64,000 nucleotides of DNA from Saprospirales bacterium GYS_P2D (lineage in GTDB: Bacteria; Bacteroidota; Bacteroidia; Chitinophagales; Saprospiraceae). The stretch lies in the NCBI GenBank assembly GCA_009833045.1, contig WUUP01000005.1, positions 248,001 through 312,000 on the forward strand, in the 5' to 3' direction. The notes under the pieces are model-generated. The model was given only the letters and a program-made list of their open reading frames with translations, did not search any database and was not told the origin of the DNA. A program made the translations under genes and the position numbers. Shown here one piece after another: positions 18,371-26,415 of the stretch. Each line of letters opens with the position of its first letter. Position 1 is the first letter of the stretch.

Positions 18371-18400
18371 AGGGGAAGTGTAACATGCACTTCCTCTTTT
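18371..18400 (+). terminator. Intrinsic terminator after nadA
   Basis: AGGGGAAGTG (18371-18380) pairs with CACTTCCTCT (18388-18397) with one G-T pair, followed by TTT. A second small hairpin precedes it, with CCTAT/ATAGG arms inside TGGC/GCCA near 18328-18357. Confidence 0.75.
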
Positions 18401-18438
18401 GCGTTACAGCTATATCCGTCACCACCTATCTACTATCT

Positions 18439-19179
18439 ATGCATCTGATCTATACTGCTATATCCATATTTTTAGTCAGTCTATCTCTCAGTGCCCAGTG
18501 CTATCCAAAGCGGCACAGCACCGCTGCAGGAGACAGCTGGGTAGGCTGCTCTCGACAGTCCAGTCCCAATCCTGACCGTACTCGATCTCATTGGCTGCTC
18601 TATGAGCTGAACGTACCTCGATCAATAGAAGAGATAGCTATATGGAATGGTAATATCCATGGCGAAGAAGATATGAATGTCACGAGACTGGCTGTGGACT
18701 ACAGTATGGATGGACAGTCTTGGTCATCAGCTGGAGAATACAGTCTGGCACTGAGTGACTCAGATCCCACCTATGAAGGAGAGACGCTCGATCAGGCGGA
18801 ACCGTTCAGCGCAAAGTATATACTACTCACAGCTCTCGAAAATAATGGAGATCCTAACTGTGTGAATATTAGCGAGGTGAGATTTGGTCTCGCAGAGAGT
18901 ACCACCAGTACATCAGAAGAAGAATTCACTATAGCTCCTCAGGTCTATCCTAATCCTATGTCTCAGTCTGCTCAGGTAGACCTGGGTGATCCTGAATATA
19001 ACATCCAGCGATGGCAGCTCATTGATATATTAGGTAGAGTAGTCGCTCAGGGCGAAGAAAGAACACAGAACTTTGATCTCCGACTACCAAGGCTATCTGA
19101 GGGGTCATATATACTACAGTGTATCGATGATCAAAGTCAGGTGCGTAGTGCTACATTATCCATTGCTCATCCAGAATAA
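18439..19179 (+). CDS. Exported protein with discoidin-like domain and T9SS type A sorting domain
   Basis: The 246-residue protein starts at ATG 18439, which gives a signal peptide ending SLSLSAQC; an upstream in-frame ATG at 18385 lies inside the nadA terminator and is unlikely. Residues about 30-160 look like an F5/8 type C (discoidin) sandwich (GDSWVGC, HWLLYELNVPRSIEEIAIWNG, LAVDYSMDGQSWS, KYILLTAL, CVNISEVRFG), a fold that often binds sugars or surfaces. The last 75 residues are a type A sorting domain (VYPNPMSQSAQVDL, QLIDILGRVVAQGE, LPRLSEGSYILQ) for export through the type IX system. A DUF1800 gene follows after seven bases, so the three genes 18439-22416 form an operon. Confidence 0.82.
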   Translation: MHLIYTAISIFLVSLSLSAQCYPKRHSTAAGDSWVGCSRQSSPNPDRTRSHWLLYELNVPRSIEEIAIWNGNIHGEEDMNVTRLAVDYSMDGQSWSSAGEYSLALSDSDPTYEGETLDQAEPFSAKYILLTALENNGDPNCVNISEVRFGLAESTTSTSEEEFTIAPQVYPNPMSQSAQVDLGDPEYNIQRWQLIDILGRVVAQGEERTQNFDLRLPRLSEGSYILQCIDDQSQVRSATLSIAHPE

Positions 19180-19186
19180 TCAGACT

Positions 19187-21007
19187 ATGAAGATCATCAC
19201 TACACTTATCATAGGAGTCATATCGATACAGCTGGGTAGCGCACAGCTCGAGTACGTAGGAGCTGGGTCTACAGATGGCATCAGCGTGTCTGCCAGCCAC
19301 AGCGCATCCGGTACTGCCGCAGAGCATACTATAGATGGTAGTGGCCTCGACGGTCGTCTGATGGATGCCTCGAGGTTTTTATACCAAGCGGGATTTGGAG
19401 CGGACTATGAGACCGTAGCTCAGCTAGCTGAAAGCCAAGATTATGAAGGCTGGATAGACTACCAAGCTTCACTCAGCCCAACGCTGGTGCTGCCGAAAAT
19501 GACGGATATCAATGCACAGACATTTCAGCTATATATTAATCGGTCTGATGATGATCGTAATGGAGACGGGATCCCAGATCCCAATGATCCAGACGATTAT
19601 TTTGGCCCATGGATGGTCCATTTCAGCTATGCCTGGTGGGATAATGTCAAAAAAGCTCCAGACCAGCTCCGATACAAAGTCGCTCATGCGCTGAGCCAAA
19701 TATTGGTTATTTCATTTAATAGTGATCTAAGTGGTCACGGTGAGGCTGTCTCATCCTATTTTGATGTGCTACTACTCAATGGACTCAAAAACTATAAAGA
19801 TATATTGACGGAAGTCTCCCTCCATCCAGCAATGGGCTACTATCTCAGTCATCTCAATAATCCAAGATCTAATCCGAGTAGGAATCAGCATCCCGACGAA
19901 AACTATGCTCGAGAGATCATGCAGCTATTCACTATCGGTCTCTATGAGCTCAATTTGGACGGCAGTCGAAAACTCGATGAAGAAGGAAATCCCATTCCGA
20001 CCTATGATAACGATGATATCAAGGAGCTGGCTAAGGTATTCACAGGTCTCGGCGGGGGAGATCTCAATGCTAAGATCAAAAGAGAGTATCCTGGAGCGAG
20101 CATCTCATTTGGAGCAGGTCTGTACAATATCGATCGGACGATCCCCATGCGTATGTGGGAAGCCTATCACGAGCCTGGGCAAAAAACAATTGTGGGTGAC
20201 TACGTGATCCCTGCTGGTCAGTCGGGATTAGAAGATATAGATGATGCGATCGAGCACTTATTTCAACATGACAATGTAGGGCCTTTCATCGGGCGACAGC
20301 TGATACAGCGACTGGTCAAGTCTAATCCGTCTCCCGACTATATACGTAGAGTAGCTCAGACATTTAATGATAATGGGAGTGGAGTCAGAGGAGATATGCT
20401 TGCCGTAATAAAGGCCATACTACTCGATCCAGAGGCTCGATCCTGTGAGGCCCTCGGAGCTGCTGATCATGGTAAGCTACGAGAGCCAATACTGCGACAT
20501 ACTCACATCATGCATGCTCTCGAGTCAGATAGCCCGACGGGAGACTATTGGAAGGATCCTCAGAGTACTATTGAGCTGATGAAGCAGGCTCCTTTTGCGA
20601 GTCCGACAGTGTTCAATTTTTATGAGCCGGACTATCAGCCGCAAGGGGATTTATTAGCTCAAGGGCTGGTCGCTCCAGAGTTTCAGATATTTGATAGCGA
20701 GACGGCTATCGGCTATGTCAATCAGACTTTTCTATATAGTGTATGGGAGCTTTTGATGTATGATTGGGAGCCAGAGACGCCCAATGTCAATGTTGTTTTG
20801 GACGAGCTATTTGCGCTGTCAGAAGACACAGAGGCATTACTACATCGACTGGATATATTATTCACACATGGACAGATGACTGAGTCGACACGCCAGGTCA
20901 TACGAGATACACTCGACGAACTACCATATCCATCACTGCGTAGGGAGCGAGCACGGATAGCACTCTATCTGACATTGATATCACCTGATTATACCATTTT
21001 AAAATAG
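19187..21007 (+). CDS. DUF1800 family protein
   Basis: The 606-residue product begins at ATG 19187 with a signal peptide (MKIITTLIIGVISIQLGSAQ). The sequence fits DUF1800: SRFLYQAGFGADYETVAQLA, WWDNVKKAPDQLRYKVAHALSQILV-type segment, HPDENYAREIMQLFTIGLYELN, and FVGRQL-like PFIGRQLIQRLV. The function of DUF1800 is unknown. The family is typically encoded beside DUF1501, as here (five bases to the next gene), and both are thought to act outside the cytoplasm. No T9SS sorting domain is visible at its C-terminus. Starts upstream of 19187 would overlap the sorting-domain gene and lack a signal peptide. Confidence 0.88.
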   Translation: MKIITTLIIGVISIQLGSAQLEYVGAGSTDGISVSASHSASGTAAEHTIDGSGLDGRLMDASRFLYQAGFGADYETVAQLAESQDYEGWIDYQASLSPTLVLPKMTDINAQTFQLYINRSDDDRNGDGIPDPNDPDDYFGPWMVHFSYAWWDNVKKAPDQLRYKVAHALSQILVISFNSDLSGHGEAVSSYFDVLLLNGLKNYKDILTEVSLHPAMGYYLSHLNNPRSNPSRNQHPDENYAREIMQLFTIGLYELNLDGSRKLDEEGNPIPTYDNDDIKELAKVFTGLGGGDLNAKIKREYPGASISFGAGLYNIDRTIPMRMWEAYHEPGQKTIVGDYVIPAGQSGLEDIDDAIEHLFQHDNVGPFIGRQLIQRLVKSNPSPDYIRRVAQTFNDNGSGVRGDMLAVIKAILLDPEARSCEALGAADHGKLREPILRHTHIMHALESDSPTGDYWKDPQSTIELMKQAPFASPTVFNFYEPDYQPQGDLLAQGLVAPEFQIFDSETAIGYVNQTFLYSVWELLMYDWEPETPNVNVVLDELFALSEDTEALLHRLDILFTHGQMTESTRQVIRDTLDELPYPSLRRERARIALYLTLISPDYTILK

Positions 21008-21012
21008 ACATC

Positions 21013-22416
21013 ATGGATCGAAGAAAATTTCTGAAATACGCAGGATGTGGGGCCATGAGCTCAGCGACTATGATGTCCTCTATCCTCAATCTGAGAGCCA
21101 TGAATGCTGCCTCGATAGCACACTCTGCTGTCTATGGAGCCAATGACTATAAAGCGATCGTATGCCTCAGTCTCAATGGAGGTAATGACTCTTACAATAT
21201 GCTAATCCCTACGGATACAGATGAGTACAATGACTATGCTGTGGTACGGAGTAATCTCGCTATAGAGCGACAAGAGATTTTACCCCTTTCGGGAAATACG
21301 GGTGGTCGGACTTTCGGACTACATCCATCATTGACTAATCTCAAAGCACTCTATGATCAGGGTGACGCTGCATTCATCGCTAATGTAGGTACGCTGGTAG
21401 AACCTGTGTCGGTAGATGAGTTTTGGCTCGAGCAAAAAAGAACTCCTCTGGGACTGCTATCTCACAATGATCAATTACAACAATGGCAGACAGGTATCAC
21501 TCACGATAGAGCTGGTCTCGGCTGGGGAGGCCGCATGGCAGACCTCATCAATGATATACAGCCTCCATACAATCTCAGCGATAAAATATCAATGAATATA
21601 TCTCTTGCTGGTACTAATGTCTGGCAGTCAGGAGTCAACAGTGGTCTATATTCTATCAGTCCCGAGGACGGTCCTGTGGGATTCATAGGATATGATGAGT
21701 ACCCATTCTTACAGAGGGCAGTGGACAATCTCATAGATCAAAACTATGAGGATGTATTCAAAAAAACCTATATCCAAGGTCTGCGAAATTCTCGGGATGC
21801 ATTTGTGCCTTTTACTGCAGCCTACAATAATGTAAGTGTCAATACGAGCTTCAATGAAAGCCAAGGTTTGTCCAGGAGTCTCTATCAAGTAGCTAAGAGT
21901 ATAGGTGCTCGACATGAGTTAGGATTCAGACGTCAGTCATACTTTGTAGATATAGGAGGATTTGATACACACGATGAGTTATTAGGTAGTCATGCTACAT
22001 TGTTTGATGAGATCGATAGTGCGATAGGGTCATTTATGGAGGCATTGGACGAGCTCGGAGAGAGAGAAAATGTAATAGTGTTTGCGATATCAGATTTTGC
22101 CAGAACACTGGGATCCAATGGTAATGGTACAGACCATGCTTGGGGTGGAAATATTTTCACGATCGGAGGTCCTGTGAATGGAGGACAAATATATGGGCAG
22201 TATCCACAGACCTTAGATTTTAATGAAAATCCTAATGATCTGGGTGGAGGGATCATACTACCTACTACCGCTGTTGATGAGTATTTTGCAGAGATAGCTA
22301 TGTGGTTTGGGGTGCCAAAGCGTGATTTGAGCATCATTTTACCCAATATCTCCAACTTTTACGATGTTGGAAGTAGCAATGAGGTAAACCCTCTTGGCTT
22401 TTTAACATTATCTTAA
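21013..22416 (+). CDS. DUF1501 family protein with Tat-like signal
   Basis: The 467-residue product starts MDRRKFLKYAGCGAM, a twin-arginine-like signal, so it may be exported folded. The body matches DUF1501, a sulfatase/alkaline-phosphatase-like family: VCLSLNGGNDSYNMLIP, GGRTFGLHPSLTNL, VDIGGFDTHDEL, SDFARTLGSNGNGTDHAWGG. The D/H residues in GGFDTH, SDFART and TDHAWG fit a metal site of that superfamily, although the reaction is unknown. It forms a pair with the DUF1800 gene and is followed by a strong terminator at 22502. Confidence 0.88.
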   Translation: MDRRKFLKYAGCGAMSSATMMSSILNLRAMNAASIAHSAVYGANDYKAIVCLSLNGGNDSYNMLIPTDTDEYNDYAVVRSNLAIERQEILPLSGNTGGRTFGLHPSLTNLKALYDQGDAAFIANVGTLVEPVSVDEFWLEQKRTPLGLLSHNDQLQQWQTGITHDRAGLGWGGRMADLINDIQPPYNLSDKISMNISLAGTNVWQSGVNSGLYSISPEDGPVGFIGYDEYPFLQRAVDNLIDQNYEDVFKKTYIQGLRNSRDAFVPFTAAYNNVSVNTSFNESQGLSRSLYQVAKSIGARHELGFRRQSYFVDIGGFDTHDELLGSHATLFDEIDSAIGSFMEALDELGERENVIVFAISDFARTLGSNGNGTDHAWGGNIFTIGGPVNGGQIYGQYPQTLDFNENPNDLGGGIILPTTAVDEYFAEIAMWFGVPKRDLSIILPNISNFYDVGSSNEVNPLGFLTLS

Positions 22417-22501
22417 GGTCATCATTAGGGTACAAGCTCTATTTTGATGTCTTATAATTACGAATAAGAATAGTTAGATAGTTTTTTCATACGGTTTTGG
22501 T

Positions 22502-22526
22502 AACGGAGGGCACGTCCCTCCGTTTT
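22502..22526 (+). terminator. Intrinsic terminator after DUF1501 gene
   Basis: The perfect nine-base stem AACGGAGGG / CCCTCCGTT has a five-base loop and is followed by TT then T-rich sequence. Confidence 0.85.
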
Positions 22527-22566
22527 CATTTTGTGTAACTTTGATCATCAGATTTAATCATACCCT

Positions 22567-22986
22567 ATGAAAGTTTTAATTCTCTCCTTTTTTCTTTTAC
22601 AATTCGCATGTGGACCTTCTTCGACGCCTGAGACCTCTACTGCTCCTGATAAAGTGGCTACCGTCCAAAAACCAGTCATAAATAATGTAGATGTAGCAAC
22701 TGCTAAAAAAATGATCGCTGATGACCCTGAGCTGATTGTCATAGATGTTCGTACTCCAAAAGAGTTTGCCGCAGGGACACTTCCTGAAGCGCTCAATATT
22801 GACGTCAAGTCCAGCTCTTTCAAAGATGAGATAGCTGGTCTGGACAAAGAAGCTAACTATCTCCTACACTGTCGTAGTGGCAAGCGTAGTATGAAAGCTG
22901 CACAGATCATGATAGACTCGGGATTTCTCAAGATCACTAATATGGACGGCGGATATCTACAGTGGCAGAAAGAAGCAGAAAAGTAG
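22567..22986 (+). CDS. Rhodanese-domain lipoprotein
   Basis: The 139-residue protein has a lipoprotein signal ending LLQFAC and a low-complexity Ser/Thr/Pro linker. Its single rhodanese domain (about 40-137) has VIDVRTPKEFAAG and the active-site loop CRSGKRS, with Cys in place to carry a persulfide. The likely place is the periplasmic face of a membrane, and the sulfur donor or acceptor is not known. It is monocistronic, with the opposing glycosyltransferase gene ending two bases beyond its stop. Confidence 0.9.
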   Translation: MKVLILSFFLLQFACGPSSTPETSTAPDKVATVQKPVINNVDVATAKKMIADDPELIVIDVRTPKEFAAGTLPEALNIDVKSSSFKDEIAGLDKEANYLLHCRSGKRSMKAAQIMIDSGFLKITNMDGGYLQWQKEAEK

Positions 22987-22987
22987 A

Positions 22988-23689
22988 TTATCGATACTTG
23001 TCTAATGTATATCGGTAGAGAGCATGAGCTATGGCATGACCCTCACTACCTGATCTCCATCCTCCCATCCATAGGTAGCTGCGTAGATAGTGATATATAG
23101 CTTTTACATGTCTTACAGGAGCAGATTTAGTCCCTTTATAGAGTTCAGCATACCGAGCGTATTTTTCTTTGATATCGCTCAGGTCTCGATAGGCGTAGTG
23201 GAGTAGCTCTCCATGGAGGAGTCTTGACTCTGATGCTACAGGCTGTAGTGACTCATGGACGGGGGCATCATCCCATTCATATATGTTGCGATTATATAGT
23301 TTGGTTTTTCGTTCTGGTCGAAGATGTCCGTAGCGTATTGGCTTTGAGCCAATATGATTGACTCGCAGTATTCGATGGACGGTGTCTATATTCTCGGGAC
23401 TCAACCTGTTGATGGAGGTCTGAAGATCATTAGACAGCCTTTCATCAGCATCTATAGATAGTATCCAGTCGTTTTGTGCTTTTTGAGCGCCATAGTTTCG
23501 TGCATAGCCGTACCCTTGCCAGGGCAATGTATGTACTTTTGCGCCAAGCAAATCAGCGATATCTCTCGTCCTATCTGTACTCTGGGCATCGATGACGATG
23601 ATATCATCGCTGATCGGGAGGACACTGCATATGCACTGCTCGATATGTGACTCCTCCTGATGAGTGATGATGACTACCGAGCACTGCAT
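22988..23689 (-). CDS. Family 2 glycosyltransferase, KdtX/WaaE-like
   Basis: The 233-residue protein is a GT-A enzyme of the WaaE/KdtX type, which adds a sugar to the lipopolysaccharide core. Visible motifs are SVVIITHQEESHIEQCI, DDIIVIDAQSTDRT, GYGYARNYGAQKAQNDWILSIDADE-type segments (DAD being the metal-binding motif) and HESLQP. It lacks membrane segments and probably acts at the cytoplasmic face of the inner membrane. cysQ ends 12 bases upstream of its start on the same strand, so the two may be cotranscribed. The acceptor and sugar are inferred only from family resemblance. Confidence 0.87.
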   Translation of the reverse strand: MQCSVVIITHQEESHIEQCICSVLPISDDIIVIDAQSTDRTRDIADLLGAKVHTLPWQGYGYARNYGAQKAQNDWILSIDADERLSNDLQTSINRLSPENIDTVHRILRVNHIGSKPIRYGHLRPERKTKLYNRNIYEWDDAPVHESLQPVASESRLLHGELLHYAYRDLSDIKEKYARYAELYKGTKSAPVRHVKAIYHYLRSYLWMGGWRSGSEGHAIAHALYRYTLDKYR

Positions 23690-23701
23690 ATGCGCCAGAG
23701 C

Positions 23702-24472
23702 TTACTGCTGATCGGCAGCGGCTACGAAATATGGGTTCAGTAGATTCTCTTTATTGTACTTGAGGGGAGTGTCTTTGCCATACTCGGTGACAGACCCACC
23801 GGCCTCTGCGAGCACCATATGAGCTGCAGCAGTATCCCACTCCATCGTAGGACCGATACGTGGATAGATCTCCGCTCCACCATTTGCGATGATGAGGAAT
23901 TTTAAGGAGCTCCCCTTTGATACAGTGTCTGGGCTGTCCAGCTTATCGATGAACGCCTTAGTCTCTTCATTGATATGGCTACGTGAGCAGACTACTCGGA
24001 GACCCTTATCAGCTAGGGTGTATTTATTAGCTTCGAGCTTTGTGACCGTATTTCCTTTTTGGTAGTAAGCGCCTTCGTCTTTGACTGCCCAGTACATTTC
24101 TTCGGTAGCGGGTACGTATACTACGCCCATGACTGGATTCTGCCCTTTGATCAGTGCGATATTTACAGTGAATTCTCCGTTGCGCTTTATGAATTCCTTG
24201 GTCCCATCGAGTGGGTCTACGAGCCAAAAAAGATCATAGTCTTTTCGGACACTATAGTCTACGAGTTTTGTCTCTTCAGAGATGATCGGATATTGTATTG
24301 TGAGCTTCTCGAGACCATCGACGATTACTGCATTAGACTTTTGATCAGCCTGAGTGAGCGGGGAGTCATCTGACTTGTATTCTACGCCAAACTTTGACTC
24401 ATCTGCATAAATCTCCATGATGGCATCACCTGCGGCCTTCGCTATTACTTTTACCTCTTCTACTAATGACAT
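23702..24472 (-). CDS. cysQ: 3'(2'),5'-bisphosphate nucleotidase CysQ
   Basis: CysQ removes the 3'-phosphate from PAP, a by-product of sulfate assimilation, with Mg2+. The 256-residue protein has the inositol monophosphatase fold motifs PLTQADQKSN, ISEET, WLVDPLDGTKEF and EWDTAAAHMVLAEAGG, which carry the metal ligands. It is divergent from galE with their predicted promoters overlapping, and upstream of the glycosyltransferase. Confidence 0.94.
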   Translation of the reverse strand: MSLVEEVKVIAKAAGDAIMEIYADESKFGVEYKSDDSPLTQADQKSNAVIVDGLEKLTIQYPIISEETKLVDYSVRKDYDLFWLVDPLDGTKEFIKRNGEFTVNIALIKGQNPVMGVVYVPATEEMYWAVKDEGAYYQKGNTVTKLEANKYTLADKGLRVVCSRSHINEETKAFIDKLDSPDTVSKGSSLKFLIIANGGAEIYPRIGPTMEWDTAAAHMVLAEAGGSVTEYGKDTPLKYNKENLLNPYFVAAADQQ

Positions 24473-24482
24473 ATATATTTTT

Positions 24483-24510
24483 TTGTGCTCGTTTTATTCC
24501 CTTAAGTTTG
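24483..24510 (+). promoter_or_regulatory. Predicted galE promoter
   Basis: TTG (24483-24485), 17 bases, then TAAGTTTG (24503-24510), matching TAnnTTTG. galE begins 23 bases downstream. It overlaps the cysQ promoter on the other strand. Confidence 0.5.
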
Positions 24511-24512
24511 AG

Positions 24513-24540
24513 CAAAAGTAATCATAAATCATCATGTCAA
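24513..24540 (-). promoter_or_regulatory. Predicted cysQ promoter
   Basis: On the minus strand TTG (24538-24540, inside the first codons of galE) is followed after 17 bases by TACTTTTG (24513-24520), matching TAnnTTTG. Confidence 0.5.
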
Positions 24541-25550
24541 AGGTACTCGTCACAGGTGGCACAGGATACATCGGGAGCCACACCGCAGTAGATCTACTCA
24601 ATCATGGATATGAAGTAGTCACAGTAGACAATCATATTAATTCATATGATGCTCCTCTACAGTATATCGAGGAGATCACCGGTAAGAAAGTCTCACATTA
24701 TAACATAGATCTCTGTGATAAGGAGGCTACTGAGCAGCTCTTTGCAGAGCATCAAGATATCTCGGCGATCATCCATTTTGCAGCTCTCAAGGCTGTCGGC
24801 GAGTCGACTGAAAAGCCACTGCTCTATTTTGAGAATAATATGAAGTCTCTGGTCAACGTGCTGAGTCTCGCAGAAAAGTATGGAGTGAAGAATTTCATAT
24901 TCTCCTCGTCATGTACTGTCTATGGACAGGCGACGGATCTGCCTGTCACTGAGGAGACCGAGATGAAAGAGGCCGAGTCTCCTTATGGACGTACTAAGCA
25001 GCTCGGCGAGTATATGCTTAAGGATCTGGCCCAGTTTAGCAATATCAATGTGATCTCGCTGCGCTACTTCAACCCTGCTGGAGCACACAGCTCGGGACTA
25101 CTTGGCGAGGCGCCTAAGCAGGTCGCTCTCAATCTCGTCCCGGTGATCACAGAGACTGCTGCTGGCAAGCGAGCTGAGACGGTAGTATTTGGCGATGACT
25201 ATGATACTCGTGATGGTAGCTGTATCCGTGACTATATCCATGTAGAGGATCTGGCAGCAGCACACACATGTGCGGTGACCTATCTCCTTGATGGAAAAAA
25301 TGAAAGCAGCTATGAAGTGTACAATCTTGGTATAGGAGAGGGAGTGACAGTCCTCGAAGCGATTAATGCCTTTGAAAAAGTCAGTGGCAAAAAGCTCGAC
25401 TATCGGATAGGACCAAGACGCCCTGGTGATGTAATCGCTATCTACTCTAACTATGAGAAGGCCAATGATCGTCTCGGCTGGGAGCCGAAATATGGTATCG
25501 ATGATATCATGCGATCAGCATGGGACTGGGAGCAAAATCGTCCTTTCTAA
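24534..25550 (+). CDS. galE: UDP-glucose 4-epimerase GalE
   Basis: GalE interconverts UDP-glucose and UDP-galactose through bound NAD. The 338-residue protein is an extended short-chain dehydrogenase with the NAD loop GGTGYIGS near residue 7, IHFAALKAVGES, the catalytic SSSCTVYG and YGRTK (Tyr and Lys), RYFNPAGAH, and late RPGDV. A GHMP kinase gene follows 10 bases after its stop and could be cotranscribed. The product would feed envelope polysaccharide synthesis. Confidence 0.96.
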   Translation: MSKVLVTGGTGYIGSHTAVDLLNHGYEVVTVDNHINSYDAPLQYIEEITGKKVSHYNIDLCDKEATEQLFAEHQDISAIIHFAALKAVGESTEKPLLYFENNMKSLVNVLSLAEKYGVKNFIFSSSCTVYGQATDLPVTEETEMKEAESPYGRTKQLGEYMLKDLAQFSNINVISLRYFNPAGAHSSGLLGEAPKQVALNLVPVITETAAGKRAETVVFGDDYDTRDGSCIRDYIHVEDLAAAHTCAVTYLLDGKNESSYEVYNLGIGEGVTVLEAINAFEKVSGKKLDYRIGPRRPGDVIAIYSNYEKANDRLGWEPKYGIDDIMRSAWDWEQNRPF

Positions 25551-25560
25551 ATTCACAACT

Positions 25561-26415
25561 ATGACAGATCGTATCTATCCTGCTAAGTTGATCTTGTTTG
25601 GGGAATATTCTCTGATGCTGGGATCACAGGTGCTCGGTGTACCTTTGATGGATAGATATGGGAGGTGGGCGGATGAGTCAGGACCAAACTCACTATTCAA
25701 GGAGGGCTTTTTTGACTATATTCGAGAGCACTGCTCATCATTTTTAGACCTCGATCGATTAGTACAACTGGAGCAAGGAGATCGATACTATAGGAGTAAT
25801 ATCAAAAGAGGATACGGTACGGGTAGCTCGGGAGCACTCAGCAGCGCCATCTACGACTGGTGTGGAGGTGAGCTACTCGAAGATTTGGCAGTACTGCAGT
25901 CACGACTGGCGATTATAGAGTCATTTTTTCATGGTAAGAGTTCTGGTTTTGATCCATTAATCAGCTATCTGCAGAAAGGGATCAAGCGTGATCAAGCTGG
26001 GGAGTATGGCGTCTTTGATATGTCGGAACTGGGTAGAGGCGCTGATCGTTTATATCTCGTTGACTCAGGGGGTAAGCGCTTAGTAAAGGGCTTGGTACCA
26101 AGATTCGTAGAGATGGCAGAGGGGTCACCTGAGATATATCAAGAGTTAGTACAGATCAATGATATCATCATAGATCGTCTTATCAAGCATCAAGATATCA
26201 AGGCAGAGATGGCTCGGCTATCAAGATTTCACTGGGAGCATATGCGTGCTATGATCCTGCCAGAACTATATGATATCTGGGAGGCTGGTTTGGAGACAGA
26301 CGATTACTATATGAAGATCTGCGGTGCTGGCGGTGGAGGATACTATATGCTCTACGCTGTGACTGACTCAGTAGATATTAAACACTATCAATTGGACCCG
26401 ATCGTGCGATCATAG
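25561..26415 (+). CDS. GHMP kinase, probable mevalonate kinase
   Basis: I chose ATG 25561, which gives a 284-residue protein beginning MTDRIYPAKLILFGEY; the frame extends upstream into galE. GHMP motifs are the N-terminal KLILFGEYSLMLGS, the ATP loop GYGTGSSGALSSA and the C-terminal KICGAGGGGYYM. The FGEY start and short length resemble Bacteroidota mevalonate kinases, which make 5-phosphomevalonate for isoprenoids. No other mevalonate pathway gene is in the window, so other GHMP substrates are possible. Its 3' end overlaps the 3' end of the envelope protein gene on the other strand by 28 bases. Confidence 0.8.
   Translation: MTDRIYPAKLILFGEYSLMLGSQVLGVPLMDRYGRWADESGPNSLFKEGFFDYIREHCSSFLDLDRLVQLEQGDRYYRSNIKRGYGTGSSGALSSAIYDWCGGELLEDLAVLQSRLAIIESFFHGKSSGFDPLISYLQKGIKRDQAGEYGVFDMSELGRGADRLYLVDSGGKRLVKGLVPRFVEMAEGSPEIYQELVQINDIIIDRLIKHQDIKAEMARLSRFHWEHMRAMILPELYDIWEAGLETDDYYMKICGAGGGGYYMLYAVTDSVDIKHYQLDPIVRS

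Noticed and set aside
18385-18438. Earlier start for the discoidin-like T9SS protein
   Set aside because: It lies within the nadA terminator hairpin and would place the signal peptide internally.
19073-19186. Earlier start for the DUF1800 protein
   Set aside because: It overlaps the sorting domain gene by over 100 bases and the encoded segment has no signal; ATG 19187 gives a good signal peptide.
25453-25560. Upstream extension of the GHMP kinase frame into galE
   Set aside because: It is galE read in another frame; the kinase N-terminus with the FGEY motif begins at 25561.
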